DNA of 64,000 bases, taken from Aquisphaera insulae. Its GTDB lineage: Bacteria; Planctomycetota; Planctomycetia; Isosphaerales; Isosphaeraceae. Below the pieces are notes generated by a model. It searched no databases. It was not told the origin of the DNA and was given only the letters and a program-made list of their open reading frames with translations. Each line of letters begins with the position of its first letter. The first letter of the stretch is position 1. The translations under genes were made by a program, and so were the position numbers. The stretch covers positions 1-64,000 of the forward strand of contig NZ_JAALJH010000054.1 of assembly GCF_011064615.1 (NCBI RefSeq), read 5' to 3'. Below are positions 1-9,394 of this stretch, piece after piece.

Positions 1-2070
1 ATAGTCCGAGATGAAGCCGCGGAGCCGCGCGGCGAGGACGCCGTTGAGGTGGATCTCGGCGTCCTCGTCGTGGTGGACCGAGAGCGTGAAGCCCCCGCGA
101 TCCCCCTCGGGGAGCGTGAACTCGCGGCGCATCCAGATGTCCCGGGACCGCCACTCGGTGCGGACCACGGCGCCGGGCGTGCCCCGGGTGCCGAAGCCCC
201 CGGGGGCCTCGGGCCAGGAGGTGTCGTCGAAGTCCTCGCGGGCCCAGTCGGCGGCGGGCCGCCGTTCGGTCCGCCTCCAGGGGACTCCCTCCTTGCGCGA
301 GGTGGATGCGACCTCCCGGGCCGCGGCGGGGAGGATCGGGGTCAGGTCGGCCGAGGTCGGATCGATCCGGTAGATTCCGCCCCGATCGAGGCCGACGACG
401 TACAGCTCCCCCTCGTCGTCGAGGCCGAAGGACGCGATCCGCTCCGGAGCCCGGCCGATCTCGACGATCGAGGTCAGGGTGCGATCCTTCTGGCCGATCG
501 CCCAGACGCGGCGGGTCTCGTAGTCGCCGAAGACGTACCGGCCCGCGAGCGCGGGGGACCGGCCGCCGCGGTAGACGAACCCTCCGGTGACCGAGACGCC
601 GACCCGGTGGTGGTAGGCGAAGACGGGCGGGACGTAGCGTTCGCCGGGCCGCGCAAAGCGGTCGGAGAAGGGACGGAAGCCCTCCAGCACGTTCCAGCCG
701 TGATTGTCGCCGCGACGGACGATCGAGACCTCCTCGTAGAGCCCCTGGCCGACGTCGCCGACCCAGAGGTCGCCGGTCGGCGGGTCGAAGCTGAACCGCC
801 AGGGCTCGCGACATCCGAGGGCCCAGATCTCCGGCCGGGCGCCCTCGCGATTGCGGAACGGGTTATCCGCCGGGATGGCGTAGGCGAGGCCGTCGTCCGC
901 CCGGTCCACGTCGATCCGGCTGATCTTGGCGAGGAGCGTGGAGAGATCCTGGCCGTGGCCCCGCGGGTCTCCCTGCGGGCCGGTGTCGCCCATGCCGATG
1001 TAGAGCTTGCCGTCGGGCCCGAACGCGAGGTTGCCGCCGTTGTGGATGTCGCTGACGACCGGCATCCTGAGGATCGGCCGCGAGGGCTCGCCGGAGTCGC
1101 GGAGGCCGCCGGCCGCCGCCCGGCGCTCGACGACTTCCACGGCGAGCCGTCCGCCGTCGCGCGGGGAGTGCCGCTCCAGGAAGTAGCGGCCGTTCCTGGG
1201 GAATTCGGGGTGAAACGCGACGCTCGTGAGGCCGGTCAGCTCGCCGGGCGTCGTCTCGCCGCCCACGTCGACGAAGAGGCTCCGGCTCCGGCCGTCCTTC
1301 TCCAGCAGCCAGACCCGCCCCCGCTGCATCTCGATGACGGCCGATGTGCCGGCATGGCCGGGGAGCGGCCCGAACCAGACCGGCCGGTGGAGCGGGGGGG
1401 CCGGCACGGGCCGCGGCACGAAGGTCACGGGCCGCGTGGCGCGGGGGATGTCGCGGGCATTCACGGCCTCGCGGGGGGAGGAAGAGGCGGGCGGTTCGAG
1501 GGTCCCGAGATACGCGACCAGGTCGGCCATCTGCCCCGGCGTGAGGGCCGCGTGCAGCCCCTCCGGCATCAGCGAGACCCGCGACGGCGACTGCTCCTCG
1601 ATCTCCGATCGCGCCAGGCGGATGCTCTCCGTGGCCGAGGTCACGATCTGGAGCTCGTCCTCGCCCGTGGGGCGGAGCAGACCCTGGAGCACCCGGCCCG
1701 ACTTGAGGGCCACGACGGTGGAGAGGAACTCCGGATGGATCTTCGCGGAGGGCTCGAGGATCGAGTCGAGGATCGCGGGGGCGTCCCACTGGCCGCCGCC
1801 GAGGCTCGACAGGTCCGGCCCGATCGACGGCCCCTTGCCGCCGATGGCGTGGCACGTGGCGCACTGGGTCCGGGCCGCATCCTCGAAGAGCCGCCGGCCA
1901 CGGGCCGCGTCGCCCCTGGCGGCCAGCGCGGCGGCCCGGTAGCGGGCCAGGCCCGCGACGTCACGCGCGGGCGCGGTCTGCGAGCGAACTTCCCCGGGGA
2001 CGAGCGCGGCCAGCACCGCCAGGGCCGCGATCAGCCCCGGCGCGGAGGCCGTGTCGCATCTTCGAGTCAT
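1..2070 (-). CDS. Cytochrome c / PQQ-dependent sugar dehydrogenase-like protein, 3' end outside window
   Basis: About 690 residues are visible, from an ATG at 2070 to the window edge without a stop. The N-terminus has a signal-like hydrophobic stretch (about residues 13-25). A class I cytochrome c-type haem domain follows, with the haem motif CATCH near residues 69-73. Residues about 215-570 read as a glucose/sorbosone dehydrogenase beta-propeller, with NGGNLAF and the GMGDTG block typical of soluble PQQ sugar dehydrogenases. The end of the visible part looks like a galactose-binding-type beta domain. By family knowledge these large planctomycete proteins are periplasmic and oxidise sugars, passing electrons to the haem; the actual substrate is unknown. 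The gene diverges from the large membrane protein at 2222. Fold and type are well supported; substrate is not. Confidence 0.85.
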   Translation of the reverse strand, partial: MTRRCDTASAPGLIAALAVLAALVPGEVRSQTAPARDVAGLARYRAAALAARGDAARGRRLFEDAARTQCATCHAIGGKGPSIGPDLSSLGGGQWDAPAILDSILEPSAKIHPEFLSTVVALKSGRVLQGLLRPTGEDELQIVTSATESIRLARSEIEEQSPSRVSLMPEGLHAALTPGQMADLVAYLGTLEPPASSSPREAVNARDIPRATRPVTFVPRPVPAPPLHRPVWFGPLPGHAGTSAVIEMQRGRVWLLEKDGRSRSLFVDVGGETTPGELTGLTSVAFHPEFPRNGRYFLERHSPRDGGRLAVEVVERRAAAGGLRDSGEPSRPILRMPVVSDIHNGGNLAFGPDGKLYIGMGDTGPQGDPRGHGQDLSTLLAKISRIDVDRADDGLAYAIPADNPFRNREGARPEIWALGCREPWRFSFDPPTGDLWVGDVGQGLYEEVSIVRRGDNHGWNVLEGFRPFSDRFARPGERYVPPVFAYHHRVGVSVTGGFVYRGGRSPALAGRYVFGDYETRRVWAIGQKDRTLTSIVEIGRAPERIASFGLDDEGELYVVGLDRGGIYRIDPTSADLTPILPAAAREVASTSRKEGVPWRRTERRPAADWAREDFDDTSWPEAPGGFGTRGTPGAVVRTEWRSRDIWMRREFTLPEGDRGGFTLSVHHDEDAEIHLNGVLAARLRGFISDY

Positions 2071-2221
2071 GGTCCGTGCCCCTCGGGACGTGATACCGAC
2101 GCATGCCTGCCGAGAATCCCGACGCGGGGAAACTCCCAGGGCGAGTGCCCCGCCGGATATTCTATGTAGACGCGTGCGTGATGGGGAATCTCGCGATCCA
2201 TGGTCTGCGGGGGAGTGCCGC

Positions 2222-5200
2222 GTGAGCTGGGCGTCGCCGGAGGTCGAGGACTGGACGGATCGCGCACACGCGCTGGTGGAGGCGGCCGAGGGGGGCGACG
2301 GGCTGACGCTCCTCCACCGGCGGCTCGACCTGCTGGGCGAGGGCTTCCGCCTCCGCCAGGCGACCGACGCGAAGGGGGAGAGCGCCGGCCCCGGACCGGG
2401 CGAGGAGCAGGCCCGCGAATCGGCCCTCCGCGCCCTGATCCTGCTCCAGCGTGCGGTCCTGGAGCAGGTCGACGCCGAGATCGCGCGGAGCCCCGACGTC
2501 GAGCCGGACCCGTTCCACGCCGAGGGCGAGGACGACGGCCGGGCCGAGCCGGCCACCGCCAGGGCGATCGTCGCGGCCCGGGTCAAGGAATGGCTGCCGC
2601 TGGGGAAGGCGGCGCTCCGGTCGCTCGTCGCCGATCACCAGGTCCGGCGGATGGGGCGGGCGCTCGCCGTCCACGGCATGCGCGGGGACCTCGAGTGGCT
2701 CAGCGACGTGGTCGCCCGGCTCGACGGCGAGCCGGCGTCGGTCGCGACGGCCGCGCTCGAGGTGGACCTCGGGCGGATCGACCACGACCTCCGCGCGGCC
2801 TCGGCGGCGGGGCGGCCGGAGCAGCTCCGGGAGCGGGACCGGCTGATCGCCTGGGCCGATGCGCTTCGCCGGCTGCTGCTCGGCCGGCGGGTCCGGCGAG
2901 AGCTGGCGTGGCCCGCGGCCGGCATGCCCCCCGAGCGGCTGCTGACGATGCGGCTCCAGCTCTCGCGGCTGGAGGCCACGGTGGAGGCCCTGGACGACGG
3001 CGAGCGGTCGCGGGAGTGGGCGGAGGCCCTGGCCGTCCGCCGGGCCGACCTGGCGGATCGCGCGGCCGCGGCCTTCCGATCGATGGATCCGGCCGACGCC
3101 CGGCGGCACTGCGACCGGTGCGTCCAGGCGACCCAGGACGAGGTCAGCGAGGCCATCGCCTTCGTCGAGGACATGCCGCTGCGGCGGGCCGTGAGCCGGC
3201 TCGAGCTCGCCGGCCAGGATCTCGACCAGCTCGCGATCGTGGTCCGCCCCCTCGCGGACGAGGAGCAGGCCGCCGAGGCGCGGGCCCCCGACCCGGCGAT
3301 CCCGGCGCCGCGGACGACCTCCCAGGCCGCCGAGGAGGAGCTCGAGGAGGTCGACGAGGCCCGCGCGCGGACCCGCCGGCAGCTCGCGGAGGTCCGGCGC
3401 CTGCGGCGGCGGGTCCACGGCGAGTGGCAGGAGAAGCTGCTGGCGCTCCGCCTCCGCGAGCGGTTCGGGCGGCGGGCGGTGCGGCTGCTGGAATCGGCCG
3501 TGCTCTGGCTGATCGTGGGGCTCCTCTCGCTGGTGGCCGCGGAGGCGGCGCTGCGGCACGGCGGCCGGCTGACTCCCGCGGGCCGGGCCGCGATCGCGTG
3601 GGCGGACCTGGTCGTCTGCTCGCTCCTCCTGGCGGAGTTCGGCCTGCGACTGGCGCTGGCGCCGGAGCGATGGCGCTACTTCCGCCGCCATTTCGCGATC
3701 GACCTGCTGGCCTCGCTGCCGCTGGGGTTCCTCGCCTATCTCATCGAGGCGGATGAGGCCGAGGTGGGCCTGGCGCAGGCGGAGGAGGCCGTCGACCTGC
3801 TCCAGTTCCTCCAGGTCGGCCGCCTGGTGCAGGTGCTCCGCGTCGTCCGGATCATCCTGCCGGCGCTTCGGGTCCTGCGGCTTGGGCTCTTCGCCCTCCG
3901 GCTGGGGGACCGGCTGGTCCGCCGGCACGCGGGGCTGCTCAATCGCAACGTCGTCCTCTTCGAGCCGTACCACGCCCACCGGGCGGAATCGAGCGACCGG
4001 CACGTGCTGGCCGCCCTGCGGGCGGAGCAGGAGCACGCGGCCACGCTCGTCGCCTCGCGGCTCGGCCGGGCCCAGCGGCTCCGGCTGGCCTCGCGCGGGC
4101 TGGCCGACCTGGGGGTGAGGATCCGGGCCTTGCCGGGTGAGGCGTTCGACGACCCGACCGACCCGGGCGAGGCCCGCGACGGGCGGGAGATCCCCGTCGA
4201 GGCGCTGGTGGACCGGATGATCCAGCTCACGCCGGAGCAGCTCGTCGACCGCATGGGGCCGGGCTTCGTCACGTCCGCCGATCGCTACCTCCGGCTCCTG
4301 GACGCCCCGGGCATCCGCCGCCTGCCGGTGGTCCGAAATCTGGTCGCCTACCGCCAGAAGAGCCCGGCGGAGGCCGCGGCGCTGGCGGCCAACTACATGG
4401 GCCATCTGGTGCAGCAGGCCCTCGAGGTCGTCTACTTCCTGGCGGACCTCCAGGGGACGGTCTCCCCCGCCGTCTTCCTGGACCGGCTGGGCGCGGCCCT
4501 GGTCTCCGCGACGCGGAACCCGGCGAAGCGCCTGCTCTGGCTGGGCTCCGCGTTCCTGCTCCTGTTCCTGCTGGTCAACGGGCTGGCGGTCTTCCGGCCG
4601 TTCCGCGGCTTCGTGGACAAGCTTCAGGACCTCCTCGGCTGGCCGGTGATCATCCTGGGGGGCATCTGCCTGGTCTTCTGGCTGCTCGGGGCGTGGTTCC
4701 GCAAGATCGCCAACCAGTCGGCCGACTTCAGCGAGAGGGTGGTCGAGGCCCAGTTCGTGGCCCAGACCAGGACGCTGAAGTCCCTCCGTCGCGAGGAGGA
4801 CGGCCGGTTCCTCCTGGAACGGGTCATCGATCCCGAGTTCCTCCTCCGGTCGTCCGACAACCGGCGGCCCGGCCCGGAACGACGCGCGGACGCGACCGAG
4901 GCCGTCGTCGGCCGGGGGGGAGCGGCCGTCGAGGATCGAGAGCTGTCCTTCCTGAGGAATGTCGGCCTCCTCTACCAGGACTACCTGGACGGCTCGCCGT
5001 TCCACCGCAGCGACACCCGGGCCTCGGTGCAGCTCCTGGGGAACCTGGCCCTGACCAACATGAGGCGGAGCCACCTGGGGCACCTCCTCCGCGAGGGGCG
5101 GACGATCGATCGGCTGGACCTGAACCGGGCCGGCCGGGTCCTCGGCGGCCCGTACCTCTGGTTCAACTACATCACCCGGATGATCGTCCAGGAGACGGCG

Positions 5201-6631
5201 ATCCTGCTGCTGGACTACAACCGGCACGCCATCCCCCTGGACCGGCTGGCCTGCTCGCCCGAGGGATCTCGCCGGGGATTCCGGGAGTGGCTGGCGCGTC
5301 GGCTCCGGGTCGAGCCCGACGAGATCTTCCTCCCCCCGACCGCGGGGCAGGGACGTGCGGCGGAGGAGGTCGCCGGCCCGGCCGACGGGGCGATCCCCCG
5401 ACGGCCCGAGGCCGACGCGTTCATGGAGACCGTGGAGTTCACCGCGATCGACTTCCTGGCGGCGGATCCCGTGCGGGACGCGGCGATCCGGCGGCGGTTC
5501 GGGCCGCAGGTCGCCGACCTGGTCCGGCGCGACCGCCGGCAGAACGTCCGCCGGGCCTTCCGCAGCTATCCGCTCCACGAGCTGCCGCTGGCCCGGCGGA
5601 CCATCAACCCCTACGCCTTCTACGAGGCCCACCTTTCTCGCGGCCGGATCGTCCTGCTGCCGTTCCTGATCCTGATCGCGGCCGCCCGGATGGTGACCGC
5701 GTCGGTGCGCGGGGTCCACGGCGTCGTCGAGGAGATCCTCCATCCCGAGGCGGACCCGGTGGAGGAGATCCCGGCGGACACCTACGCGACGGCGATCCGG
5801 AAGATCCATCGGATGCGCAAACCTGTGCTCATGGGTTCGCTCTGGCTGCGGGCGCGGTTCGACGTCGAATACCTGGGACTCCCCCTGCCGACGGCCCCGC
5901 CGGAGCTGACGGCGGGGCCGCTGATCGAGGGCGACCTGGACTACATCCGGGCCTCGCGGCAGGACCGGATCGTCGCCGAGCAGATCCGGATGGGCCATTC
6001 TCGACGCCTCCAGTGGATCGGCCGCTGGCTGGAGCGGTTCGGCTGGACGTTCGACGGCCTCCCGGCCTTCCTCGCCGCCGAGATCCCCTATCTCTCCGAT
6101 CGCGGCGGCGAGGCCCTGCGGGCGCTCGTGGCCGCCTGCGTGCTGGACCACGACGACATCGCCACCCTGGCATCCTCCATCGAGGGCCTCGCACGCGTGA
6201 TGACGCATGGGGCCGATCCCGAGGTGGACATCTCGCTGCTCCCCCCCAACCTCCCCGATCCGGTGATCAACCTGCGGCGGCTCTGGCACCCGGTCCCCTC
6301 GGTCCGAAGGCCCGCGGCCGACCTCTTCAACCTGCCGTGCTTCTCGTCCTACGGGCCGGCCGAGCGCGGCCGGATCCTCGCCTACATGAAGCGGCATCGC
6401 CGCGCCGTCCGGGGCTGGGTCAAGGTCGTGCTGGGGCAGGGGGGGGCGGATCCCTGGGCCGTGGTCCGGGCCCGGATGCGCGAGGTCCTCCTGCGGACCG
6501 ACCTCTGGAGCGACCAGATCATCGTCCTCCGCGCGGTGCAGACCCTGGCACTCCTGGACGTCCAGCACAACTGCAACCTGGTCCGCAGCCTGGGCGACTA
6601 CGACGCCCCCACTCGCCCCACTCGCCAGTAG
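2222..6631 (+). CDS. Giant membrane protein with voltage-sensor-like four-helix domain
   Basis: This protein of about 1469 residues has no recognised full-length family. Residues 1-400 are charged and helical. Four hydrophobic segments follow: about 425-445, 460-480, 490-508 and 526-570. The third reads FAIDLLASLPLGF, very like S3 of voltage-gated channels. The fourth carries arginines at roughly three-residue spacing (for example RLVQVLRVVRIILPALRVLR), as in S4. No TVGYG-type selectivity filter or clear pore loop follows. Further membrane segments lie near 770-791, 803-826 and 1140-1161, and the long C-terminal part is soluble. The GTG at 2222 is chosen because the frame upstream runs into the divergent gene and looks non-coding; start sites from 2051 are possible. 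A voltage or lipid-potential sensing role is inference. The stop codon lies in the loop of a terminator-like hairpin. Confidence 0.75.
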   Translation: MSWASPEVEDWTDRAHALVEAAEGGDGLTLLHRRLDLLGEGFRLRQATDAKGESAGPGPGEEQARESALRALILLQRAVLEQVDAEIARSPDVEPDPFHAEGEDDGRAEPATARAIVAARVKEWLPLGKAALRSLVADHQVRRMGRALAVHGMRGDLEWLSDVVARLDGEPASVATAALEVDLGRIDHDLRAASAAGRPEQLRERDRLIAWADALRRLLLGRRVRRELAWPAAGMPPERLLTMRLQLSRLEATVEALDDGERSREWAEALAVRRADLADRAAAAFRSMDPADARRHCDRCVQATQDEVSEAIAFVEDMPLRRAVSRLELAGQDLDQLAIVVRPLADEEQAAEARAPDPAIPAPRTTSQAAEEELEEVDEARARTRRQLAEVRRLRRRVHGEWQEKLLALRLRERFGRRAVRLLESAVLWLIVGLLSLVAAEAALRHGGRLTPAGRAAIAWADLVVCSLLLAEFGLRLALAPERWRYFRRHFAIDLLASLPLGFLAYLIEADEAEVGLAQAEEAVDLLQFLQVGRLVQVLRVVRIILPALRVLRLGLFALRLGDRLVRRHAGLLNRNVVLFEPYHAHRAESSDRHVLAALRAEQEHAATLVASRLGRAQRLRLASRGLADLGVRIRALPGEAFDDPTDPGEARDGREIPVEALVDRMIQLTPEQLVDRMGPGFVTSADRYLRLLDAPGIRRLPVVRNLVAYRQKSPAEAAALAANYMGHLVQQALEVVYFLADLQGTVSPAVFLDRLGAALVSATRNPAKRLLWLGSAFLLLFLLVNGLAVFRPFRGFVDKLQDLLGWPVIILGGICLVFWLLGAWFRKIANQSADFSERVVEAQFVAQTRTLKSLRREEDGRFLLERVIDPEFLLRSSDNRRPGPERRADATEAVVGRGGAAVEDRELSFLRNVGLLYQDYLDGSPFHRSDTRASVQLLGNLALTNMRRSHLGHLLREGRTIDRLDLNRAGRVLGGPYLWFNYITRMIVQETAILLLDYNRHAIPLDRLACSPEGSRRGFREWLARRLRVEPDEIFLPPTAGQGRAAEEVAGPADGAIPRRPEADAFMETVEFTAIDFLAADPVRDAAIRRRFGPQVADLVRRDRRQNVRRAFRSYPLHELPLARRTINPYAFYEAHLSRGRIVLLPFLILIAAARMVTASVRGVHGVVEEILHPEADPVEEIPADTYATAIRKIHRMRKPVLMGSLWLRARFDVEYLGLPLPTAPPELTAGPLIEGDLDYIRASRQDRIVAEQIRMGHSRRLQWIGRWLERFGWTFDGLPAFLAAEIPYLSDRGGEALRALVAACVLDHDDIATLASSIEGLARVMTHGADPEVDISLLPPNLPDPVINLRRLWHPVPSVRRPAADLFNLPCFSSYGPAERGRILAYMKRHRRAVRGWVKVVLGQGGADPWAVVRARMREVLLRTDLWSDQIIVLRAVQTLALLDVQHNCNLVRSLGDYDAPTRPTRQ

Positions 6632-6642
6632 GGAGTGGGGCG
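6614..6642. terminator. Bidirectional terminator hairpin
   Basis: A perfect 10-bp stem (CGCCCCACTC at 6614-6623 with GAGTGGGGCG at 6633-6642) encloses a 9-nt loop that contains the TAG stop of the upstream gene. It sits between two convergent genes (ends 6631 and 6708), which fits a shared terminator. There is no U-tract. Confidence 0.6.
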
Positions 6643-6707
6643 AAGGACGCAGGGAGTGGAGGATTCGGCCGGGCGGAGCGACCGCGACGGCCGAGCCCCT
6701 CGACTTC

Positions 6708-7691
6708 CTACTTCCCGCTCTCGACCAGCTCTCGCTCGCAGCGGGCGGGGGCGACCTTGCGGACGCAGACGCGCTGCATGTCGCGGAGGTTGAGGCTGAA
6801 CTTCAGCTTGTCCAGGTTGAGGCGCTGGGAGAGCCCCCAGAAGGCCCGCTGGAGCCCGCGGCTCTTGGAGACGATCCCGACGTTGTGGAGCAGCCGCTCG
6901 GCCGACAACGATCGGCCGACGGCGGCGGCCTCCACGGTGTCGAAGCCGGCCGCCTCGTACACCTTGCGGAGCGTATCGAACGTGAAGAAGTAAATATGTC
7001 CGCCGCAGTTGACGCTACGCTCGCGTCGCCCCATCAGCTTGAACATGAGGGTGTCGTAGCGGGGCGTCTCGATGACCAGGTGGCCGCCCGGCTTGAGGAC
7101 GCGGTTGATCTCGCCGAGCGTCCGGATCGGGTCGTCCACGTGCTCGATGACGTGGTTGAACAGGAGGACGTCGATCGACTCGTCGGGGATGTTGGCGTCC
7201 TCGAGGATCGCGGGGATCGCCTCGATCCCCAGGTGGTCCTTGCAGAACTTGCAGCAAGCGGCCGCGGGCTCCACGCCCAGGACGTCCCAGCCATCCTTGC
7301 GGAAGGCGTCGAGCAGGAATCCGAGGCTGCTGCCGACCTCCAGGAGCTTGCCCCGATTGGGGTAGAGGCGATTCAGGAGCGCCCGCGTGCGGTCGTAATC
7401 TCGGACCTGGAGCCGCTCCTTGCTGAGCCGCATGTGCGTCCAGCCGACGGCGTCCAGGAAGTGCTGGTTGAGGGTGCCGTCGGCCTCGGCCTGCAGCGCC
7501 AGCTTGAACGGGTCGTAGTTGGGATCCTCCCGCCCGATCTCCATGTGGTCGGGATCCTTCGCCCGCGGGCTGGCATACATCAGGCCGCAGCGGTTGCAGC
7601 GGACGATCTGGCTAATCTGGGCGACGCCCGCCGGGAAGACGATCGTGGCGTCATCGACTCCGCAATAGTTGCAAGGCACGGGATCGGCCAT
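6708..7691 (-). CDS. Class I SAM-dependent methyltransferase with N-terminal zinc-binding motif
   Basis: This 327-residue protein begins at an ATG preceded by GAGAGGAA about 8 nt away; a longer start at 7748 lacks that support. Residues 5-45 contain two CxxC pairs (CNYC and CNRC), a small zinc ribbon often found before methyltransferases that act on surface sugars. The SAM-binding motif I is LLEVGSSLGFLLDAF, with an acidic residue at the end of strand 2 in LGVEPA, and a later FNHVIEHV motif is typical of Methyltransf_11/23 folds. It lies 152 bp downstream of a glycosyltransferase on the same strand, so both probably serve surface polysaccharide or glycolipid modification. The target is not identifiable. 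Confidence 0.8.
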   Translation of the reverse strand: MADPVPCNYCGVDDATIVFPAGVAQISQIVRCNRCGLMYASPRAKDPDHMEIGREDPNYDPFKLALQAEADGTLNQHFLDAVGWTHMRLSKERLQVRDYDRTRALLNRLYPNRGKLLEVGSSLGFLLDAFRKDGWDVLGVEPAAACCKFCKDHLGIEAIPAILEDANIPDESIDVLLFNHVIEHVDDPIRTLGEINRVLKPGGHLVIETPRYDTLMFKLMGRRERSVNCGGHIYFFTFDTLRKVYEAAGFDTVEAAAVGRSLSAERLLHNVGIVSKSRGLQRAFWGLSQRLNLDKLKFSLNLRDMQRVCVRKVAPARCERELVESGK

Positions 7692-7843
7692 GCGGTGGGT
7701 TCCTCTCAAGGGGATACGTGATCGCCGCGTCGGCTCGAAGCTCGGCAAGAGAGCTTAATATGACTCCAGTAGGCGGATTGTTGATTCTACCCGGGGCGAT
7801 GGGGCGAGAAACAGGGGAAAAGGGGCCGCGTTGCCCGGCGGAA

Positions 7844-8968
7844 TCACGACGGCCCATCGGCCAGCGCGCGGACGAGGCGATCGCTGGCGGCCTGCCAGCG
7901 GAAGCGGGCCGCGATGGCCCGACCGACCGCGATGCGGCGGTCGCGCTCCTCGTGGCGGTCGAGGAGCTGGCGGAGGGTCGCCGCGATGGAATCCGGGCTG
8001 AGGGGATCGAAGTACCAGCCGGCGGCGCCGCCGATCTCCGGCAGGGCCGTCGAGTCGGCGAGCGCGGCGGGGATGCCCTGGGCCATGGCCTCGACGACCG
8101 GGATGCCGAAGCTCTCGCAGAGCGAGGGGAAGACCAGGGCGACGGCCTCGGCGTAGGCGGCGCGGAGGGCCTCTCCCTGGCGATAGCCGGGCATCCGGAC
8201 GACGGCCCGCTTGCCGGCCGCCGCGACGGCCTCGCGGAGCGGGCGGGCCTCCGCCTCCGCCCCGGTCCCGAGCAGGACCAGCGCCAGGTCCCCGGCGGCG
8301 ACCTCCGGCAGGGACGTCGCCGCCTGGACCAGCCGGGGCAGGTTCTTCCTCGGCTGGAAGTTCGCCACCGAGATCAGGTAGGGCATCCCGGCGGGCAGCC
8401 CCAGGTCCTGCCGCACCCGCTCCCGCTCGCTCGGGGTCGCCGGGTCGAAGAACAGGTCCTCGGCGGCGTTGGGCACGTACACCACCTTGTCCCGGCAGGC
8501 CGGGAATGCCTCCGCGAGCCGGCCGGTGTTGAAGCCCGAGACCGAGAGGATCAGGTCCGCCCGGTCGTAGGCCGCGGCCAGCCGCTCGCGGGTCCGTTGC
8601 GGCGAATATCGCAGCCCCTGGAGGACGTCGTGGCTCGTCACCGCCAGCCGGGCCGACCTCACCGGCACGGCGTACTCGGCGGGGCAGTACACCCAGTCGG
8701 CCGGGCCGCAGAGCGCGTCGATCGTCGGCCAGTCGGAAAACCGCCACCAGCGCAGGAGTTGGCGCGTCCGCACGGGGAGCTCGCGGCGAGGCAGGCGCTC
8801 CAGGGTGGCCCAGTAGGCCAGGCCGTCGGGCTGGACCATCCGCCCCGTGGCCACCCGAAGGCTGACGTCCTCGCGCCGGGCGAGGCATTCGAGCTGTCCC
8901 AGCGCGTGCCTCGTCACCCCCGTGGGGCCGTGGCAGCCGTCCAGGTCATAGAACCAAAGGATCCGCAT
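7844..8968 (-). CDS. Glycosyltransferase family 4 (GT-B fold)
   Basis: This 374-residue protein starts at MRILWFYDLDG, typical of a GT-B N-terminal Rossmann strand. The 90 upstream in-frame codons to 9238 look non-coding. The C-terminal nucleotide-sugar domain has VANFQPRKNL and the E-x7-E motif ESFGIPVVE near residue 283, followed by ALPEIGGAAGW. These are diagnostic of GT4 retaining transferases that use an NDP-sugar donor in the cytoplasm. The methyltransferase at 6708-7691 follows on the same strand. A consensus sigma-70 promoter lies 280 bp upstream, giving a long leader of about 270 nt. Donor and acceptor sugars cannot be told from sequence. Confidence 0.88.
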   Translation of the reverse strand: MRILWFYDLDGCHGPTGVTRHALGQLECLARREDVSLRVATGRMVQPDGLAYWATLERLPRRELPVRTRQLLRWWRFSDWPTIDALCGPADWVYCPAEYAVPVRSARLAVTSHDVLQGLRYSPQRTRERLAAAYDRADLILSVSGFNTGRLAEAFPACRDKVVYVPNAAEDLFFDPATPSERERVRQDLGLPAGMPYLISVANFQPRKNLPRLVQAATSLPEVAAGDLALVLLGTGAEAEARPLREAVAAAGKRAVVRMPGYRQGEALRAAYAEAVALVFPSLCESFGIPVVEAMAQGIPAALADSTALPEIGGAAGWYFDPLSPDSIAATLRQLLDRHEERDRRIAVGRAIAARFRWQAASDRLVRALADGPS

Positions 8969-9249
8969 GGTGGAGGCCCGGGGAGGGCCATCGGTCCGGC
9001 CGTCCTGGTCGAGGTCCGCGGCCGGCACCGGCAACGATGCCTCATCCGGGGCGGGGACGGACAGGGCGGCCGACGATGTGCCGGCCCCCATCCCGGATGG
9101 GCCATCATGGTCGCGGTGCGGCATCCCTGAGCCCTGGCCTTTCCTCGCCGCCGATCGCGCCATCTCTTGGCCCGGCACCCGGCCCCTGGGTCCACCCGAA
9201 TCGATCCGGCGAGTCGTCATGTCCATCGAACTGCCCACAGGCTGTCCCG

Positions 9250-9278
9250 ATCGTAGAAATCCCGCGTCCGACTGTCAA
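9250..9278 (-). promoter_or_regulatory. Sigma-70-type promoter upstream of the GT4/methyltransferase pair
   Basis: On the minus strand a perfect -35 TTGACA (9278-9273) is followed after 17 nt by TACGAT (9255-9250). Transcription would start near 9243. The region 8969-9394 holds no gene that I can support; it separates divergent genes at 8968 and 9395. Confidence 0.6.
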
Positions 9279-9394
9279 TCGCGACGCTTCGCGACATGCG
9301 CGCGCGGGCTTTGAAATCCCCCGGAGGGCCGGTAGACTACGAGCGGCCCCCGGCCATTCGCCCCGGGCCAGGCCCGTACCATGTCGAGCGATCC

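Noticed and set aside
49..2169. A 706-codon plus-strand frame across the left end.
   Set aside because: The minus strand encodes CATCH haem and PQQ dehydrogenase motifs in frame; the plus frame is its shadow.
2162..6568. A 1468-codon frame on the minus strand antisense to the large membrane protein.
   Set aside because: It lacks any family motif, is dominated by Arg/Gly/Pro/Glu typical of antisense frames in very G+C-rich DNA, and the plus strand has clear membrane and S4-like features.
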